Shown here piece after piece: positions 43,280-45,568 of a stretch of 45,568 bases of DNA. Source of the DNA: Planctomycetota bacterium (GTDB lineage: Bacteria > Planctomycetota > SZUA-567). The DNA lies in the NCBI GenBank assembly GCA_031270145.1, contig JAISYD010000258.1:1-45568 (forward strand). The letters run 5' to 3'. Numbering within the stretch: position 1 is the first letter of the stretch; each line of letters opens with the position of its first letter. Below the pieces are notes generated by a model. That model worked only from the letters and a program-made list of their open reading frames with translations. It was not told the origin of the DNA and did no database searches. Position numbers and translations under genes: made by a program.

Positions 43280-44164
43280 TCATCGGCTTGCGGCCGGTTT
43301 CTGGTAAATGGTCGGTTTGACGTATTCGAACTTGTGGCTTATGCTCGACAGGCTTTCCGAATGTCCGATGAACAGATAGCCGCCCGGGGTCAACACCTCG
43401 AAGTAATGGTTGATCAGGCTTTCCTGGGTCGGCCGGTCGAAGTAAATCATCACGTTGCGGCAGAATATCAGGTTGAACTTGCGCTTGAAGGGCCAGTCGC
43501 TGAACAGGTTCAGGTGCCGGAAGGTTATGAGCCGTCGCAGCGTGTCCTTGACCTGGTAAGCCTCGCGGCCGTTCTCCTTGAGGCAGGGGGTGAAATATTT
43601 GTCGATCAGGGAGCGTTTGACGCCGCTATCCACCCGTTCCCGGTCATAGACGCCGCGCCGGCCGTGCGCCACCACCTCGGTGTCTATGTCGGTGGCCAGG
43701 AGTTTGATGTCCCATTCCTCGGGCTTGGCGATGGTTTCGGAAATGACGATAGCCGCGGTGTGGACCTCTTCTCCGGTGGAGCAGCCGGCCGACCAGACCC
43801 GGAAATGGATTTTTCCGCCGCTGCGCGCGGTCGGATTTTTCGCCAGCTCCGGCAGGATGGTGTTGGCCAGGAAGACGAAATGATCGTTTTCCCGGAAAAA
43901 CGAGGTCAGGTTGGTTGATATGGCGTTCAGCATTTCCCGGAGCGCGTCGCCCGAGGCGTCGGCCCGGACCCAGTTGAAATAATCATGGAAGCCCTTCAGC
44001 TGGCGTTGGCGGATAATCTTGCCGAACCTGGCCCTGACCAGCTCCATCTTGTTGTCGCCTAGGTTGATTTTAGCCTTTTCGTAGACGTATTTGCGGATTT
44101 TCGCGAAAAGCGCCGCGTCCAGGTCGTCTCCCTGCTTGTACGGCTGAACAAGGTCGTCGTTCAT
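43280..44164 (-). CDS. cheR: CheR-type chemoreceptor methyltransferase
   Basis: The 294-residue SAM-dependent methyltransferase methylates glutamates on chemoreceptors. The N-terminal helical domain (about 10-80) is followed by the SAM-binding domain with RVWSAGCSTGEEVHTAAIVI (about 145-164) and LIFCRNVMIYFD (about 252-263). The end, LFIGHSESL, is typical. The ATG at 44164 is preceded by GGGAGAGCC. No receptor, CheA, CheW or CheB gene lies in the window, so it may act on distant receptors or in a non-chemotaxis signalling route. Confidence 0.92.
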   Translation of the reverse strand: MNDDLVQPYKQGDDLDAALFAKIRKYVYEKAKINLGDNKMELVRARFGKIIRQRQLKGFHDYFNWVRADASGDALREMLNAISTNLTSFFRENDHFVFLANTILPELAKNPTARSGGKIHFRVWSAGCSTGEEVHTAAIVISETIAKPEEWDIKLLATDIDTEVVAHGRRGVYDRERVDSGVKRSLIDKYFTPCLKENGREAYQVKDTLRRLITFRHLNLFSDWPFKRKFNLIFCRNVMIYFDRPTQESLINHYFEVLTPGGYLFIGHSESLSSISHKFEYVKPTIYQKPAASR

Positions 44165-44244
44165 TTGGCTCTCCCGGCCAGTCTGGATGGAGTTCGGGCC
44201 CCGCTTCCGGGAATCAGGCGGAAATCCCGGACGCGCCCCGCCCG

Positions 44245-44931
44245 TCACCGGCTTCGTCGGGCCGGCGGGCGCTGGAAGGGGGGCGCCGCTTCCGGGCTCT
44301 CCCGTTTCAGGTCTACCGACAGGACGGCGAGGCTGCTTGTCAGCAGGGCGTTTTCCACCCGCACCCGAGGCGGCAACTCAAGCCGGATCGGGGAAAAGTT
44401 CCATATGCCGCTTATCCCGCTCTTGACCATGACGTCGGCGACCTCCTGGGCGGCGACGGCGGGGACGGTGATGACGCCGACGCTTACCCCCAGCTTCGGG
44501 GTCAAGGCCGGCATTTCGGCCGGATGGTAAACGCGGCGGCCGAAAACCTCGCCTCCGATTTTGCCGGCGTCGATGTCGAAGGCGGCGACGATGTCCAGGC
44601 CGCAGCGGCGGAAATCCTCGTAGCCGATGATGGCCCGGCCCAAATTCCCGACGCCGGCGAGGAAGGCCAGGGCGCGTTGGTCCCAACCGAGGAATTTTTC
44701 AATCGCTTGGACGAGATCCGTCAGCACGTAGCCGATGCGGGGCCGGCCGACGATCCCGGTGAGGGCGAGATCCTTTCTTACCTGGGTGGAATCGAGGTCC
44801 AGCTCCCGCGCGATGCGGGTGCAGGAGATCTTTTGCGAGCCGGCGTCGCGCAACTGCTTCAGGAAACGCAGGTATAACGGTAGCCGCCGGATGCTGGGAT
44901 GGGGAAATGGATGTCTGGATGCAACCCGCAT
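44245..44931 (-). CDS. rex: Rex, redox-sensing repressor
   Basis: Rex (228 residues) senses the NADH/NAD+ ratio and represses fermentation and respiration genes. The winged HTH domain (about 12-62) contains SIRRLPLYLRFLKQL and CTRIARELDLDSTQVRKDLA. The Rossmann domain has GVGNLGRA (93-100) and a C-terminal domain-swapped helix. A Pro/Arg-rich tail is extra. The ATG at 44931 fits the family start, although an in-frame TTG 54 bases earlier is open and the ribosome binding site is weak. It sits 80 bases upstream of cheR on the same strand. Confidence 0.9.
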   Translation of the reverse strand: MRVASRHPFPHPSIRRLPLYLRFLKQLRDAGSQKISCTRIARELDLDSTQVRKDLALTGIVGRPRIGYVLTDLVQAIEKFLGWDQRALAFLAGVGNLGRAIIGYEDFRRCGLDIVAAFDIDAGKIGGEVFGRRVYHPAEMPALTPKLGVSVGVITVPAVAAQEVADVMVKSGISGIWNFSPIRLELPPRVRVENALLTSSLAVLSVDLKRESPEAAPPFQRPPARRSR

Positions 44932-44984
44932 GAGCCATGGAATCCTGTAAACGCCAAAAAGCCGCCAACCAATCTCCCTTTTCA

Positions 44985-44990
44985 ATTATA
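44985..44990 (-). promoter_or_regulatory. Possible -10 of the rex promoter
   Basis: A perfect TATAAT on the minus strand lies 53 bases before the rex ATG. The -35 at proper spacing (TGGATT) is poor. No Rex-type operator (TTGTGAA-N6-TTCACAA) is visible next to it. Confidence 0.35.
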
Positions 44991-45083
44991 TGTCATAATA
45001 GGGGAAAAATCCATATTTCTTTTGGCGGCGCGCCGGGATCCGTCACCGGGGCGGAAAAGCGGCGATTTTCCCAAACTTCCGGC

Positions 45084-45111
45084 TTGACAAGGCCGAATCG
45101 CCGCGTATACT
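45084..45111 (+). promoter_or_regulatory. Promoter of tRNA-Asp
   Basis: A consensus -35 TTGACA (45084-45089) and a -10 TATACT (45106-45111) with 16 bases between lie 22 bases before the tRNA gene. Confidence 0.75.
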
Positions 45112-45133
45112 TTCCGCCTTCGCTTCGATAAGG

Positions 45134-45210
45134 GATCGCGTAGCGCAATTGGTTAGAGCACCAGACTGTCGATCTGGAGGTTGCGGGTTCGAGTCCCGTC
45201 GCGATCGCCA
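45134..45210 (+). tRNA. tRNA-Asp (anticodon GTC)
   Basis: The sequence folds as a complete cloverleaf. The acceptor strands GATCGCG (45134-45140) and CGCGATC (45200-45206) pair, and the discriminator base is G45207 with an encoded CCA (45208-45210). The anticodon stem CCAGA/TCTGG holds the loop CTGTCGA, giving anticodon GTC for aspartate. The T arm is GCGGG-TTCGAGT-CCCGT. The D stem GCGC/GAGC has one mismatch. G73 and GTC agree with tRNA-Asp identity. Confidence 0.95.
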
Positions 45211-45568
45211 AACATCACCGCCCTTGTAACCTCTTCGGTTGCAAGGGGTTTTGATTTTCCAGACGAGGCGGAAAATTCACGTAACTTGACATTTTGGCAA
45301 CTTTGTTCGTCGCTGTAAGTCTTTATTTTATCCTCAAAGTCTTGGGCAAAGGTGACCATTTGGGTGACCATGTTTTCGGCCGGTTTCCCGTCCGTCCCCG
45401 TCGCCTTCGCCGCCTCGCTCTCTGGCCCGGCCATCGGGATGAAATCCGGAATCTTGGCAAGTTCCGCCGCCTCGTCCACCAGCCGCCAATGGGTGTAGAC
45501 GCCAGCCGTCAACTTCGGATCGCTGTGCCTCATGAGCTTCTGCATAAAGGCCAGGGGAATCCCCGCCT
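45153..45568 (-). CDS. Tyrosine-type integrase, C-terminal part (runs off the window)
   Basis: The frame is open through the right edge and reads GIPLAFMQKLMRHSDPKLTAGVYTHW near 45568. This is the end of a tyrosine recombinase catalytic domain, with the RHSD region and the nucleophilic Tyr in YTHW. The catalytic N-terminal part lies outside the window. About 110 residues follow the Tyr, and the last of them (GTRTRNLQIDSLVL) are encoded on the complement of the tRNA-Asp gene, so the open frame ends inside the tRNA. The orientation, with integrase next to a tRNA 3' end, is typical for an integrated element. Confidence 0.8.
   Translation of the reverse strand, partial: AGIPLAFMQKLMRHSDPKLTAGVYTHWRLVDEAAELAKIPDFIPMAGPESEAAKATGTDGKPAENMVTQMVTFAQDFEDKIKTYSDEQSCQNVKLREFSASSGKSKPLATEEVTRAVMFGDRDGTRTRNLQIDSLVL
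45166..45210. other. Candidate attachment site at the 3' half of tRNA-Asp
   Basis: The 3' half of tRNA-Asp, from the anticodon loop to CCA, is the usual crossover region for tyrosine integrases that enter tRNA genes. The integrase gene begins to its right. The second copy expected at the far end of the element lies outside the window, so the exact core cannot be defined. Confidence 0.4.
45221..45258 (+). terminator. Rho-independent terminator of tRNA-Asp
   Basis: An eleven-base-pair stem with one wobble pair (45221-45231 with 45237-45247) and a five-base loop TCTTC is followed by TTTTGATTTT. It lies ten bases after the tRNA CCA and within the integrase reading frame on the other strand. Confidence 0.8.

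Noticed and set aside
45153..45200. The integrase C-terminal residues encoded across the tRNA as a functional domain
   Set aside because: The GTRTRNLQIDS-type peptide is simply the complement of the tRNA-Asp sequence and appears wherever a frame runs into such a tRNA, so it is not evidence of a domain.

Overview
The window looks like a chromosomal segment of a GC-rich, Gram-negative-type bacterium. It carries two lipopolysaccharide-core-like glycosyltransferases, an envelope HtrA protease, an RseP site-2 protease and a GyrB with the large insertion found in Gram-negatives. The lineage cannot be fixed by eye. The EF-Ts lacks the usual TDFV motif and RseP is greatly enlarged, which would fit the PVC/Planctomycetota side of the tree. 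That is a tentative inference only.

Layout, left to right. (1) 188-9247, minus strand: gyrB, gyrA, htrA, a membrane coiled-coil protein and a MoxR ATPase. (2) 9615-13613, plus strand: an lgt-like gene, then a TRAP transporter (dctP, dctQ, dctM) behind a strong promoter that is overlapped by a perfect 32-bp palindrome. (3) 13763-23205: a visibly more A+T-rich insert bounded by two decayed transposase remnants (ISAs1-like on the left, IS66-like on the right). It holds an IclR regulator, a class III CoA-transferase, a crotonase, a second TRAP transporter, a fumarate-reductase-like flavoprotein and a second IclR regulator. It reads as a self-contained module for importing a carboxylate, activating it with CoA, hydrating it and carrying out a redox step. 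(4) 23592-28466: alaS and an unusually long rseP. (5) 28525-34047, minus strand: tig-clpP-clpX, two glycosyltransferases and a DUF3842 gene. (6) 34414-37854, plus strand: rpsB-tsf-kduD, a terminator, then a SpoU-type RNA methyltransferase. (7) 37872-44931, minus strand: rex, cheR, and the tightly overlapping run def, U32 protein, TPR-DUF218 protein, dctQ-like, dctM-like. (8) 45134-45210: tRNA-Asp with its own promoter and terminator. The C-terminal part of a tyrosine integrase runs into it from the right edge, so the window ends at the start of an element integrated at this tRNA.

The main candidates for new biology are the flanked CoA/TRAP/flavoprotein island and its uncharacterised substrate, the promoter-operator palindrome ahead of the first TRAP operon, the EF-Ts without TDFV, the four-PDZ RseP, the Lgt-like protein missing usual active-site residues, and the orphan DctQM pair inside the def-U32 operon.
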